Part shown: piece after piece, positions 1 through 7,045 of the stretch
How the letters are laid out: every line of letters starts with the position of its first letter
Numbering within the stretch: position 1 is the stretch's first letter
Assembly: GCA_002309395.1 (NCBI GenBank)
Contig: DBWU01000033.1
Location: 9,120 to 22,131 of the forward strand
DNA length: 13,012 nucleotides
Source of the DNA: Oscillospiraceae bacterium UBA1230
GTDB lineage: Bacteria; Bacillota; Clostridia; Oscillospirales; Oscillospiraceae
Direction of reading: 5' to 3'
Translations under genes and position numbers: made by a program
Notes under the pieces: model-generated
Seen by the model: the letters and a program-made list of their open reading frames with translations, nothing else
Database searches by the model: none
What the model was told of the DNA's origin: nothing

Positions 1-887
1 TGATCCAGGCCGCCAAGGAATATCCCAACGTGCAGTTCTGCCATTCCACCGGCACACGCGCTCACACCGAGGGTCTTTCCAACTATCACAACGCGTTCGC
101 TTCCATCTATGAGGGTCGTTACCTTGCCGGTATTGCCGCCGGCATGAAGCTGCAGTCCATGATCGACGCCGGTGAGTTCACCGCTGACGAGGCGAAGATC
201 GGCTACGTGGGCGCTTTCACCTACGCGGAAGTGGTTTCCGGCTACACCTCCTTCTTCCTGGGCGTACGTTCCATCGTTCCTTCCGCTACCATGGAAGTGA
301 CCTTCACCGGTTCCTGGTATGACGAGGCCGCCGAGAAGGAAGGCGCCAACAAGCTCATCCAGAACGGTTGCAAGCTCATCAGCCAGCACGCTGACTCCTT
401 CGGCGCGCCCACCGCTTGCGAAACCGCCGGTGTGCCCGACGTTTCCTACAACGGCAGCACCAAGGACGTTGCTCCCAACACCTACATCATTTCCTCCCGC
501 ATCAACTGGGAGCCCTACTATGAGTATGTGATCAAGGCCGTGATGAACGGTGAGGCGATGGATCCCGACTGGACCGGCACCATTGCTTCCGGCTCCGTGG
601 AACTGACCGAGCTGAACACCGACGTGGCCGCTGAGGGCACGCAGGAGGCGATCGACGCGGCGAAGGCGGCTCTGGAAGCCGGCACGCTGCACGTGTTTGA
701 CACCTCCAAGTTCACCGTGGAAGGCAAGGCGCTGGATTCCTACATGGCCGACGTGGATTCCGACGCCGCCTATGAGAAGGATACCGAAGTCGTTGCCGAC
801 GGTTACTTCCATGAGTCCGAGTTCCGCTCCGCTCCCTATTTCGATCTGACCATTGATGGTATCACCCTGTTGGATACCGCGTTCTAA
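1..887 (+). CDS. BMP/PnrA-family ABC transporter substrate-binding protein (3' part)
   Basis: The gene is cut by the left edge. The reading frame is open from base 3 to the TAA at 885-887, giving about 294 residues of the C-terminal part; signal peptide and lipobox lie outside the window. The residues match the BMP/Med/PnrA family of periplasmic-binding-like lipoproteins: KIGYVGAFTYAEVVSGYTSF, where one lobe starts, then TFTGSWYDEAAEKEGANKLI and the family-typical ISQHADS segment. Known members bind purine nucleosides outside the membrane and deliver them to a two-permease ABC importer. The next three genes encode exactly such an ATPase and permease pair, which supports this role. Codon use is strongly biased to C/G-ending codons such as GGC, GCC, TCC and AAG, as expected of an abundant binding protein. 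A terminator follows at once, so it can be made in excess over the membrane parts. The ligand (nucleoside or another small molecule) cannot be fixed from this fragment. Confidence 0.93.
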   Translation, partial: IQAAKEYPNVQFCHSTGTRAHTEGLSNYHNAFASIYEGRYLAGIAAGMKLQSMIDAGEFTADEAKIGYVGAFTYAEVVSGYTSFFLGVRSIVPSATMEVTFTGSWYDEAAEKEGANKLIQNGCKLISQHADSFGAPTACETAGVPDVSYNGSTKDVAPNTYIISSRINWEPYYEYVIKAVMNGEAMDPDWTGTIASGSVELTELNTDVAAEGTQEAIDAAKAALEAGTLHVFDTSKFTVEGKALDSYMADVDSDAAYEKDTEVVADGYFHESEFRSAPYFDLTIDGITLLDTAF

Positions 888-907
888 TTTGCTAACAGAA
901 TCCCTGA

Positions 908-941
908 GAGGGACCGCCGTCGCGGCGGTCCCTCCCCTTTT
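908..941 (+). terminator. Rho-independent terminator after the binding-protein gene
   Basis: A 12-bp perfect GC-rich stem (908-919 with 923-934) has a TCG loop and is followed by CCC and a short TTTT run at 938-941. It begins 20 bases after the stop codon. The short U-run follows the stem with a small gap, so some readthrough into the ATPase gene is possible. Confidence 0.88.
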
Positions 942-976
942 CAAATGATTTTTCTATTCCCCGCACCTGATTTTGA

Positions 977-1005
977 TTTACTTCACACGATCCGTGTGTT
1001 ACAAT
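977..1005 (+). promoter_or_regulatory. Sigma-A-like promoter of the ATPase/permease genes
   Basis: A -35-like TTTACT (977-982) and a -10-like TACAAT (1000-1005) are separated by exactly 17 bases. The hexamers match consensus at 4 of 6 and 5 of 6 positions. Placed between the terminator and the ATPase gene, it would give the membrane components a promoter of their own. The expected start of transcription is near 1012. Confidence 0.65.
984..998. promoter_or_regulatory. Candidate operator: perfect inverted repeat inside the promoter spacer
   Basis: CACACG (984-989), ATC, CGTGTG (993-998) form a perfect 6-bp inverted repeat with a 3-base centre. It lies wholly between the -35 and -10 hexamers, a classic place for a repressor, or for an activator that twists the spacer. 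The cognate regulator is not identifiable in the window. Confidence 0.5.
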
Positions 1006-1020
1006 ATAAGAGTAAAACTA

Positions 1021-1056
1021 TTTCCGCCATCACGGGTGTGACTCTTACACCGGAAA
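1021..1056 (+). other. Possible 5'-leader hairpin next to the ATPase ribosome binding site
   Basis: TTTCCG (1021-1026) can pair with CGGAAA (1051-1056), enclosing a second small stem GTGT (1036-1039) with ACAC (1047-1050). The 3' arm runs into the AAAGAGAGG ribosome binding site at 1054-1062. This could modulate translation. It is a short structure and I have not computed its stability. Confidence 0.3.
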
Positions 1057-1062
1057 GAGAGG

Positions 1063-2622
1063 ATGACAGCCTTGGAAGTCGTTAAAAACGCCATCAAAAT
1101 GGAAAACATCACCAAGCGGTTCGGCTCTGTGGTTGCCAACAACCACGTCAATTTGGAACTGCACGAGGGTGAGATCCTGTCCCTGCTGGGCGAAAACGGC
1201 AGTGGAAAAACCACGCTGATGAATATGCTCTCAGGCATCTACCACCCGGACGAGGGGCAGATTTACGTCCACGATCAGCCCGTGCTGATCTCCTCGCCGA
1301 AGGACGCCTTCGATCACGGCATCGGTATGATCCACCAGCACTTTAAGCTGGTAGACGTATTTACCGCCACAGAAAACATCATTCTCGGTCTCCACGATGA
1401 AAAGCGGTTGGATCTGAAGGCCGCCGAGCAGAAAGTCAAGGAAATCTGCGATAAGTACGGCTTTGATATTCAGCCCAGCCAGAAGGTATACGACATGTCA
1501 GTTTCCCAGAAACAGACGGTGGAGATCGTAAAGGTGCTCTATCGCGGCGCCGATATTCTGGTGTTGGACGAACCCACCGCCGTGCTGACGCCCCAGGAGA
1601 CCGACCGGCTGTTCCAGATCATGCGTAATATGCAGAAGGACGGCAAATCGCTGATCATCATCACCCATAAGCTCCACGAGGTGCTGGAGGTGTCGGATCG
1701 GGTCGCCATTTTGCGTAAGGGCGAATACATCGGCGACGTTGCCACACGCGACGCCGACCAGCAGTCCCTCACCGATATGATGGTGGGTCGGCGCGTCAGT
1801 TTGAACATTGACCGCCCTCTGCCGGTGGATCCCAAGCCGCGTCTGGTGGTGGAGCATCTGACCGTCTACGACGAGTTGGGCGTAAAACGGCTGGACGACG
1901 TGAGCTTTACCGCCAATTCCGGGGAGATCCTGGGGATCGCCGGTGTGGCAGGCTCCGGTCAGCGTGAATTGCTGGAAGCCGTAGCAGGACTTTATCCCGT
2001 CGCGGAAGGTTCCATTCGCTTTTACGCGCCGGATGCGGCGGAGGACGCCGCGGCTCTTGAGCTGGTGGGCATGGATCCCGTTACCATCCGTAGATCCGGC
2101 GTGGCGATGAGCTTCGTACCGGAGGATCGGCTGGGCATGGGTCTTGTAGGCACCATGGGTATGACGGGCAACATGATGCTCCGTTCCTGGCGCAGCGGCA
2201 AGGGTCTGTTCGTCAGCCGCAAAGAGCCGGAGGCGCTGGCAAAGCGCATCTGGGACGAGCTGGAGGTTGTCACCCCCAGCACCAGCTTTCCGGTACGGCG
2301 TATGTCCGGCGGTAACGTGCAAAAGGTGCTGGTGGGTCGTGAGATCGCCCAGGAACCTGCCGTATTGATGACCGCCTACGCTGTACGCGGATTGGATATC
2401 AATACGTCCTATACGATTTATAATCTGCTCAGTGATCAAAAAACAAAGGGTCGCGCCGTGATCTACGTTGGCGAAGACCTGGACGTGCTGTTGGCACTGT
2501 GCGACAGGATCCTCGTGCTGTGCGGCGGACAGGTGTCCGGCGTGGTTGACGCCCGCACCACCGATAAGCGCCGTATCGGCACGTTGATGACGCGTGTGGA
2601 AGGAGGTCAGAGCGATGAATAA
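1063..2622 (+). CDS. Nucleoside/sugar-type ABC importer ATPase with two fused nucleotide-binding domains
   Basis: The product, up to 519 residues, has the RbsA/NupA-like layout: two ATPase domains in one chain that power BMP-dependent importers from the cytoplasmic side. NBD1 has Walker A GENGSGKT at about 43-50, Q-loop Q92 in MIHQHFKLV, signature MSVSQKQ at 145-151, Walker B ILVLDEP at 165-171 followed by TAVLTPQE, and switch histidine in IITHKLHEV. NBD2 has the family's degenerate Walker A (GVAGSGQREL, no lysine) but a good signature, MSGGNVQK. Its Walker B/D-loop region reads LMTAYAVRGLD, without the usual acidic pair. Start choice is uncertain. The ATG at 1063 directly abuts AAAGAGAGG (1054-1062), while the in-frame TTG at 1072 has nine bases of spacing and the ATG at 1099 precedes the conserved start of the domain. 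The stop overlaps the first permease gene by 8 bases, so the genes are probably translationally coupled. Specificity is set by the binding protein and permeases, not by this subunit. Confidence 0.93.
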   Translation: MTALEVVKNAIKMENITKRFGSVVANNHVNLELHEGEILSLLGENGSGKTTLMNMLSGIYHPDEGQIYVHDQPVLISSPKDAFDHGIGMIHQHFKLVDVFTATENIILGLHDEKRLDLKAAEQKVKEICDKYGFDIQPSQKVYDMSVSQKQTVEIVKVLYRGADILVLDEPTAVLTPQETDRLFQIMRNMQKDGKSLIIITHKLHEVLEVSDRVAILRKGEYIGDVATRDADQQSLTDMMVGRRVSLNIDRPLPVDPKPRLVVEHLTVYDELGVKRLDDVSFTANSGEILGIAGVAGSGQRELLEAVAGLYPVAEGSIRFYAPDAAEDAAALELVGMDPVTIRRSGVAMSFVPEDRLGMGLVGTMGMTGNMMLRSWRSGKGLFVSRKEPEALAKRIWDELEVVTPSTSFPVRRMSGGNVQKVLVGREIAQEPAVLMTAYAVRGLDINTSYTIYNLLSDQKTKGRAVIYVGEDLDVLLALCDRILVLCGGQVSGVVDARTTDKRRIGTLMTRVEGGQSDE

Positions 2623-3709
2623 AAAAGGCGCTTTGTTCTATATTTCCAAACGGGACTCGCTCCCCTGGCATAAGACGTGGCTGATCCGGGGTCTGGCGAT
2701 CGTTCTTGCGCTGGTGGTCTGCTCCCTGCTGACTATGATTTTGACGGGACTCAATCCCCTGCAGGTGTTCAGCACCATTTTCTACGGCGCATTCGGCACG
2801 GCGCGCAAAACGTGGGTCACCATGCAGAATCTGGCGATCCTGCTGGGCATCTCACTTGCCATCACACCGGCGTTTAAGATGCGGTTTTGGAACATCGGCG
2901 CGGAAGGTCAAGTATTGATCGGATGTCTCGCCTGCTCCGCCTGCATGATCACACTGGGCGATCGGATCCCCAACGCGCTGCTGATCGTGATCTCCCTTGC
3001 CGCCAGTCTGGCAGCCGGCGCGCTGTGGGGCTTCCTGCCGGCGTTTTTCAAGGCGCACTGGGAAACCAACGAAACGCTTTTCACCCTGATGATGAACTAT
3101 ATCGCCATGCAGTTAGCGGCGTATTTTATCATCGTCTGGGAAGTGCCGAAGGGTTCCGGCAAGATCGGTATCATCAACCAGGGCACCGAGGCCGGCTGGT
3201 TGCCGGTTATCGGAGGGCAGAAGTATCTGCTGACGATCCTGGTCATCGCGCTGTTGACGGGTCTGATGTACATCTACCTGCAATACAGCAAGCACGGCTA
3301 TGAGATCGCCGTTGTGGGCGCAAGCCAGCGCACCGCCAGCTACGCGGGTATCAAGGTGAACCGTGTCATCATCCGCACCATGGTGCTCTCCGGCGCGCTA
3401 TGTGGTCTGGTGGGTATGCTGCTGGTCAGCGGCAACGACCACACCCTCACCACCACGCTGGTGGACGGGCGCGGATTCACCGCCGTAATGGTGTCGTGGC
3501 TTGCAAAATTCAATCCCATCGGCATGATCTTTACCAGCCTTCTCCTGGTATTTCTGGAGCGCGGCGCTACGGAGATCTCCAGCGTTTTCTCCCTGAACCA
3601 CTCCTTTGCCGATATTCTGACGGGTATCATTCTCTTCTTCATCATCGGCAGTGATTTCTTCACCAATTACAAGATCCACTTCAACAAGTCGGGAAGGGAG
3701 GCTAAATAA
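2615..3709 (+). CDS. ABC transporter permease, first subunit of BMP-type importer
   Basis: A 364-residue integral membrane protein of the BPD_transp_2 (RbsC/NupB-like) class. The start at 2615 is chosen because AGGAGG (2601-2606) stands eight bases upstream; a longer GTG start at 2594 would bury this site. After a basic N-terminus come about eight to ten hydrophobic segments: LAIVLALVVCSLLTMIL (27-43), NLAILLGISLAI, the conserved FWNIGAEGQVLIG stretch (about 91-103) and NETLFTLMMNYIA (152-164). The cytoplasmic coupling loop GASQRTASYAGI (235-246) follows. These are landmarks of the larger permease partner in nucleoside importers. It overlaps the ATPase gene by 8 bases, and its TAA shares one base with the ATG of the second permease, so the three genes form one translational unit. 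Together with the next product it forms the membrane channel for the ligand delivered by the upstream binding protein. Confidence 0.93.
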   Translation: MNKKGALFYISKRDSLPWHKTWLIRGLAIVLALVVCSLLTMILTGLNPLQVFSTIFYGAFGTARKTWVTMQNLAILLGISLAITPAFKMRFWNIGAEGQVLIGCLACSACMITLGDRIPNALLIVISLAASLAAGALWGFLPAFFKAHWETNETLFTLMMNYIAMQLAAYFIIVWEVPKGSGKIGIINQGTEAGWLPVIGGQKYLLTILVIALLTGLMYIYLQYSKHGYEIAVVGASQRTASYAGIKVNRVIIRTMVLSGALCGLVGMLLVSGNDHTLTTTLVDGRGFTAVMVSWLAKFNPIGMIFTSLLLVFLERGATEISSVFSLNHSFADILTGIILFFIIGSDFFTNYKIHFNKSGREAK

Positions 3710-4698
3710 TGTTTGACATCGTTTCCTTTATCCCCCGTGCGGTGATGCAGGGAGTTCCCCTGCTCTACGGCTCCACAGGCGAGATCCTGACGGAGAAATC
3801 CGGCAACCTGAACCTTGGTATCCCCGGCGTGATGTACGTGGGCGCCATCTCCGGCGTGATCGGCTCATTCTTCTATGAGCAGGCGGCGGGAAAATCTTTG
3901 AGCGCCTTCCCTGCCATCGCCATCCCCATGTGCTGTGCCCTGCTGGGTTCCCTGCTGATGGGACTCCTCTACTGCTTTTTGACGGTGACGCTGCGCGCCA
4001 ACCAGAACGTAACGGGTCTTGCCATGACCACCTTCGGCGTCGGCTTCGGTAACTTCTTCGGCGGCTCGCTGATTAAACTGGCAGGAAGCGACGTTCCTTC
4101 CGTGGCGCTGACCGCCACCAGCTCGTTCTTTACCCGGCATTTATCCTTTGCCGGAAAACTGGGCTGGTTTGGAAAGGCGTTTCTCAATTACGGCTTTTTG
4201 GCGTATCTGGCCGTATTGATCGCCCTGTCCGCCTCCTATTTCCTCAATCGCACCCGTACCGGCCTTCATCTGCGCGCCGTGGGCGAAAACCCTGCCACGG
4301 CAGACGCCGCCGGCATCAACGTGACGCGGCACAAGTATCTCTCCACCTGCATCGGCAGTATGATCGCAGGTCTGGGCGGACTCTATTACGTGATGGATTA
4401 CGCCTGCGGCGTTTGGTCCAACAACGCCTTCGGTGACCGCGGCTGGCTCGCCATCGCGCTGGTGATCTTCACCATCTGGCGCCCCGGTATCAGTATTCTG
4501 GCATCGATCCTGTTCGGCGGATTGTATATCCTCTATCTCTATATTCCCACCGGCACCCACATGGAGGTCAAGGAGCTTTACAAAATGCTTCCCTACGTGA
4601 TCACGCTGGTGGTGCTGATCATCGTTTCCCTGCGGAAAAAACGGGAAGATCAGCCGCCGGCATCGCTGGGTTTGAGTTACTTCCGCGAGGAGCGGTGA
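3709..4698 (+). CDS. ABC transporter permease, second subunit of BMP-type importer
   Basis: A 329-residue, strongly hydrophobic permease of the BPD_transp_2 class, the usual shorter partner (NupC/YufQ-like). The start is fixed by GGGAGG (3696-3701), seven bases before the ATG, and by the TAATG overlap with the preceding gene. Family landmarks are GSTGEILTEKSGNLNLGIPG at about 21-40 (the counterpart of the usual GGLLSERAGVVNIGLEG), LRANQNVTGLAMTTFGVG (95-112) and the cytoplasmic loop RAVGENPATADAAGI (189-203). Hydrophobic helices continue to about residue 308 (YVITLVVLIIVSL), followed by a charged cytoplasmic tail. The first permease and the fused ATPase complete a standard importer. The order, binding protein then ATPase then two permeases, is that of known BMP/PnrA nucleoside operons. 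The gene ends six bases before a strong terminator. Confidence 0.93.
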   Translation: MFDIVSFIPRAVMQGVPLLYGSTGEILTEKSGNLNLGIPGVMYVGAISGVIGSFFYEQAAGKSLSAFPAIAIPMCCALLGSLLMGLLYCFLTVTLRANQNVTGLAMTTFGVGFGNFFGGSLIKLAGSDVPSVALTATSSFFTRHLSFAGKLGWFGKAFLNYGFLAYLAVLIALSASYFLNRTRTGLHLRAVGENPATADAAGINVTRHKYLSTCIGSMIAGLGGLYYVMDYACGVWSNNAFGDRGWLAIALVIFTIWRPGISILASILFGGLYILYLYIPTGTHMEVKELYKMLPYVITLVVLIIVSLRKKREDQPPASLGLSYFREER

Positions 4699-4703
4699 TC
4701 GTA

Positions 4704-4735
4704 TAAAAAAGCGTGCCGCAAGGCACGCTTTTTTA
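4704..4735 (+). terminator. Strong, symmetric terminator after the importer operon
   Basis: The stem is T, six A, GCGTGCC (4704-4717) against GGCACGC, six T, A (4722-4735), capped by a GCAA tetraloop of the stable GNRA type. The flanking A-run and T-run make it able to work in both directions. It ends only 22 bases before the next gene's start codon. Confidence 0.93.
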
Positions 4736-4757
4736 CACTACGGAAAGGAGGGGTCGC

Positions 4758-5660
4758 ATGGCGCAGATCCTACGCGCCGTTGTATCCGACCGGGAGGCGG
4801 GACAGACGCTCAAAGCGTTTTTGCGCGCTCGCTGGCATATTTCCTCCTCCCTCCTTAAAAGTCTCAAATGGCGCGGCGCGATCCTCTGTAACGGCGCGGC
4901 GGTCACGGTGTCCGCGATCTTGCGGCGCGGTGACACCGTGACCGTGGACGTGACGGACCCCTACGGTTTGAGCGAACACATCGTGCCGGTATCCGTGCCG
5001 CTGGAGATCCTCTATGAGGACGACTTTTTGCTGATCCTCAATAAACCGGCCGGTGTCGCCGTGCACTCTTCGTCGCTGACGGAGGAAACGGTCACCGTAG
5101 CAGGCGCGGTGTCCCATTATCTGGGCGACGCGCCGTTCCACCCGGTGAACCGTCTCGATCGCGGCGTCACCGGGGTCATGGTGGTGGCAAAATGCGGTTA
5201 TATGCACGAGCGGTGCATGGCGATCCTGCATAGTGACGATTTCCGCCGGGAATACCGCGGCATCTGTGCCGGAGTGCCGGCGCCGCGGCGGGGTACGATC
5301 CGCCTCCCCATCGGACGTGATCCCCAATCGGTGCTGAAGCGGCGCATCGATCCTCTCGGACAGGAGGCGGTCAGCGAATACGAGGTGCTGTGGCAGGACG
5401 GAGAAAAGGCTCTCCTCCGCCTCCGCCCTCTGACCGGTCGAACGCACCAGTTGCGGCTTCATTGCGCCGCCATCGGGCATCCGCTGCTGGGCGACTGGCT
5501 GTACGGTACGGAGGATCCCTCGCTTCTTCCGCGCCCTGCGCTCCATTCCTATGAGCTGTGGCTGCGCCACCCCCTCTCCGGCGAGGCGCTGCATATCACC
5601 GCGCCGTTGCCGGAGGATATGGCAGCCCTGCTTCCCGATGAAATACGCCCTGCCTTTTAG
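4758..5660 (+). CDS. RluA-family 23S rRNA pseudouridine synthase
   Basis: A 300-residue cytoplasmic enzyme that isomerises specific uridines in RNA to pseudouridine. The start at 4758 follows AAGGAGG (4745-4751) with six bases of spacing; an upstream ATG at 4713 lies inside the terminator stem and is not credible. Residues 14-63 look like an S4 RNA-binding domain (AGQTLKAFLRARW ... GAILCNGAAVTVSAILRRGDTV). The catalytic domain starts at ILYEDDFLLILNKPAGVAVH (84-103). NRLDRGVTG at 131-139 carries the invariant catalytic Asp134; the more common form is HRLDRxTSG. LLRLRPLTGRTHQLRLH and IGHPLLGDWLYG near the C-terminus complete the RluA-family pattern. The length is normal for RluD-like proteins with an S4 domain. 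Which uridines are modified cannot be told from sequence. No promoter fits between the terminator and this gene, so transcription must start upstream of the hairpin or read through it. Confidence 0.93.
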   Translation: MAQILRAVVSDREAGQTLKAFLRARWHISSSLLKSLKWRGAILCNGAAVTVSAILRRGDTVTVDVTDPYGLSEHIVPVSVPLEILYEDDFLLILNKPAGVAVHSSSLTEETVTVAGAVSHYLGDAPFHPVNRLDRGVTGVMVVAKCGYMHERCMAILHSDDFRREYRGICAGVPAPRRGTIRLPIGRDPQSVLKRRIDPLGQEAVSEYEVLWQDGEKALLRLRPLTGRTHQLRLHCAAIGHPLLGDWLYGTEDPSLLPRPALHSYELWLRHPLSGEALHITAPLPEDMAALLPDEIRPAF

Positions 5661-5669
5661 GCAGGGCGT
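5645..5669. terminator. Shared hairpin between convergent genes
   Basis: ACGCCCTGCC (5645-5654) and GGCAGGGCGT (5660-5669) form a perfect 10-bp stem with a TTTTA loop. The stem overlaps the end of the pseudouridine synthase gene, whose TAG is at 5658-5660. It stands 10 bases beyond the stop of the convergent membrane protein gene. U-runs on either side are poor, so termination efficiency is uncertain. Confidence 0.6.
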
Positions 5670-5679
5670 TGTCAATTTC

Positions 5680-6324
5680 TTACAGGTCTACTTTTTCATA
5701 CCGTTTTGCCGCTGTGCGGTATGCTAATGCGAGTACGGCGATATAGAGGATCAGCGCCCCGAACAGCAGCGGCAACTGCCGGATATTGCCGGCGGCGGTG
5801 GTATCGTTGAGCCACAATAGCGCCGGTATATGAGCAGACGACTCGCAGACGGCGATCACCAGCGTTGTGGGGATGATCGCTTTCAGATAAGCCGTGCCGA
5901 CCTTATAGCCGCTTTGATAAAGTGCCGGCAGAAATACGCCGTTAAACACCGCGTAGATCAGGAGACCGGCGGCAAAGAGCGCCGCGTTTGCGTCCAGTCC
6001 CACCGCATTGCCGCCGATCGGGTTGATCCGGGACGACAGAATGGCAAAGGGGATCGACAACACCAGACTGGCAAGTTCGATCAGACCCGCGAACAGCACC
6101 GCGCCCTTCACCGCGTCCCGTTTGCGAACGGGCAGGATCGCCATATAATAGAGGTCGCGCTGTTCCCGCTGATTGGTAAACGTAAAAAAGAGCCCCAGCG
6201 TCACATAAAAGAATGACACGGTGTAGGGATAGCTGGGGATCAACAGCATCACGCCGAAAAAGCAGAATACCACCGTCATGGGATGGCAGACCAGCCGAAA
6301 CTGCTTATATAATAGCGCCTTCAT
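5680..6324 (-). CDS. ABC-2 type transporter membrane protein
   Basis: A 214-residue membrane protein with about six hydrophobic segments: MTVVFCFFGVMLLIPSYPY, TVSFFYVTLGLFFTF, AVLFAGLIELASLVLSIPFAIL, AALFAAGLLIYAVFNGVFLPAL, AIIPTTLVIAVC and LLFGALILYIAVLALAY. The cytoplasmic stretch NQREQRDLYYMAILPVRKRD after helix 2 is typical of small ABC-2 family permeases, where 'LPV' and a basic patch precede helix 3. It should dimerise or act with the ATPase encoded immediately upstream as an exporter or membrane-stress transporter; the substrate is unknown. AAGGAGG (6338-6332) lies seven bases before the ATG, and the start overlaps the ATPase gene by 20 bases, indicating coupled translation. The C-terminus is basic and cytoplasmic (YRTAAKRYEKVDL). 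No close named homologue is recognisable by eye. Confidence 0.85.
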   Translation of the reverse strand: MKALLYKQFRLVCHPMTVVFCFFGVMLLIPSYPYTVSFFYVTLGLFFTFTNQREQRDLYYMAILPVRKRDAVKGAVLFAGLIELASLVLSIPFAILSSRINPIGGNAVGLDANAALFAAGLLIYAVFNGVFLPALYQSGYKVGTAYLKAIIPTTLVIAVCESSAHIPALLWLNDTTAAGNIRQLPLLFGALILYIAVLALAYRTAAKRYEKVDL

Positions 6325-7045
6325 CCCACTCCCTCCTTTCTACGGAAACGATGATCTCCTCCAGCGTATTACCGTGATCTGAAAACGCGCGGCGGAACTC
6401 TTCCACCGTGCCGCTGTGCAACAAGGCGCCGTCCTTGATAAACGCGATATGGGTGGCGCATTTCTCCAAATCCGACGTGATATGGGTGGAGAACAGAATG
6501 CTCCGGGTACCGTCCGATACGATGGCGCGAAACAGTTCTGTCAGCTCATCTCTGGACACCGGGTCCAATCCGCTGGTCGGCTCGTCCATGATCAGCAGTT
6601 TGGCGTTGTGGCTCAATGCCAGCGCGATCAGGTACTTCACCTTCATGCCGCTGGAAAGCTGATCGACCCGCTTTTCTTCGTCAAGGGAAAACATTTTACA
6701 GTAGTGTTCATACTTGGCGTCGTCCCAATTGGGGTAAAAGCGGCTCGTAACACGGGTGATGGCGCGCAGTTTTTTCTTGGGATAGAAGTCGATGCCGCCC
6801 GGCACCACACCGATATTCTCTTTCATATACCGCTCATCCGCCGATGCGTCCCGATCCATGAAGAGGACGCGCCCCTCATCGGGATGCACCATGCCGATCA
6901 CAGATTTGAGCGTGGTGGATTTTCCCGCGCCGTTCCGCCCGATAAATCCCATGATCGCGCCCCGGGGAACGGAGAAGGACACGTGATCCAGCGTAAAGGA
7001 GGGATAGCGCTTCGTCAGCCCCTCCACGCGCAATACGTCCATCAT
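6305..7045 (-). CDS. ABC exporter ATP-binding protein (YtrB/BcrA-like)
   Basis: A 246-residue single-domain ATPase. Walker A is GRNGAGKST (36-44), the signature is LSSGM (130-134), Walker B is LLIMDEP (150-156) followed by TSGLDPVSRDEL, and the switch histidine is in FSTHITSDLEKC. The stretch SRFYPNWDDAKYEHYCKMF (101-119) between Walker A and the signature is characteristic of ATPases paired with ABC-2 membrane proteins, often controlled by a regulator in the same operon. The usual Q-loop glutamine is not obvious: the region reads IGVVPGGIDFYPKKKL. Two tandem ATG codons start the gene (7045 and 7042). The first overlaps the regulator's TGA as ATGA; the second has the better spacing (seven bases) from the GGGGAGG site. 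It energises transport by the downstream ABC-2 protein. The substrate cannot be told; drug, peptide or lipid-related exporters share this design. Confidence 0.92.
   Translation of the reverse strand: MMDVLRVEGLTKRYPSFTLDHVSFSVPRGAIMGFIGRNGAGKSTTLKSVIGMVHPDEGRVLFMDRDASADERYMKENIGVVPGGIDFYPKKKLRAITRVTSRFYPNWDDAKYEHYCKMFSLDEEKRVDQLSSGMKVKYLIALALSHNAKLLIMDEPTSGLDPVSRDELTELFRAIVSDGTRSILFSTHITSDLEKCATHIAFIKDGALLHSGTVEEFRRAFSDHGNTLEEIIVSVERREWDEGAII

Noticed and set aside
1498..2439. Long open frame of 313 codons on the minus strand inside the ATPase gene
   Set aside because: It lies antisense to a gene with all ABC motifs, has His/Gln-rich nonsense-like composition, and shows no start signal. It arises from the GC-biased codon use of the real gene.
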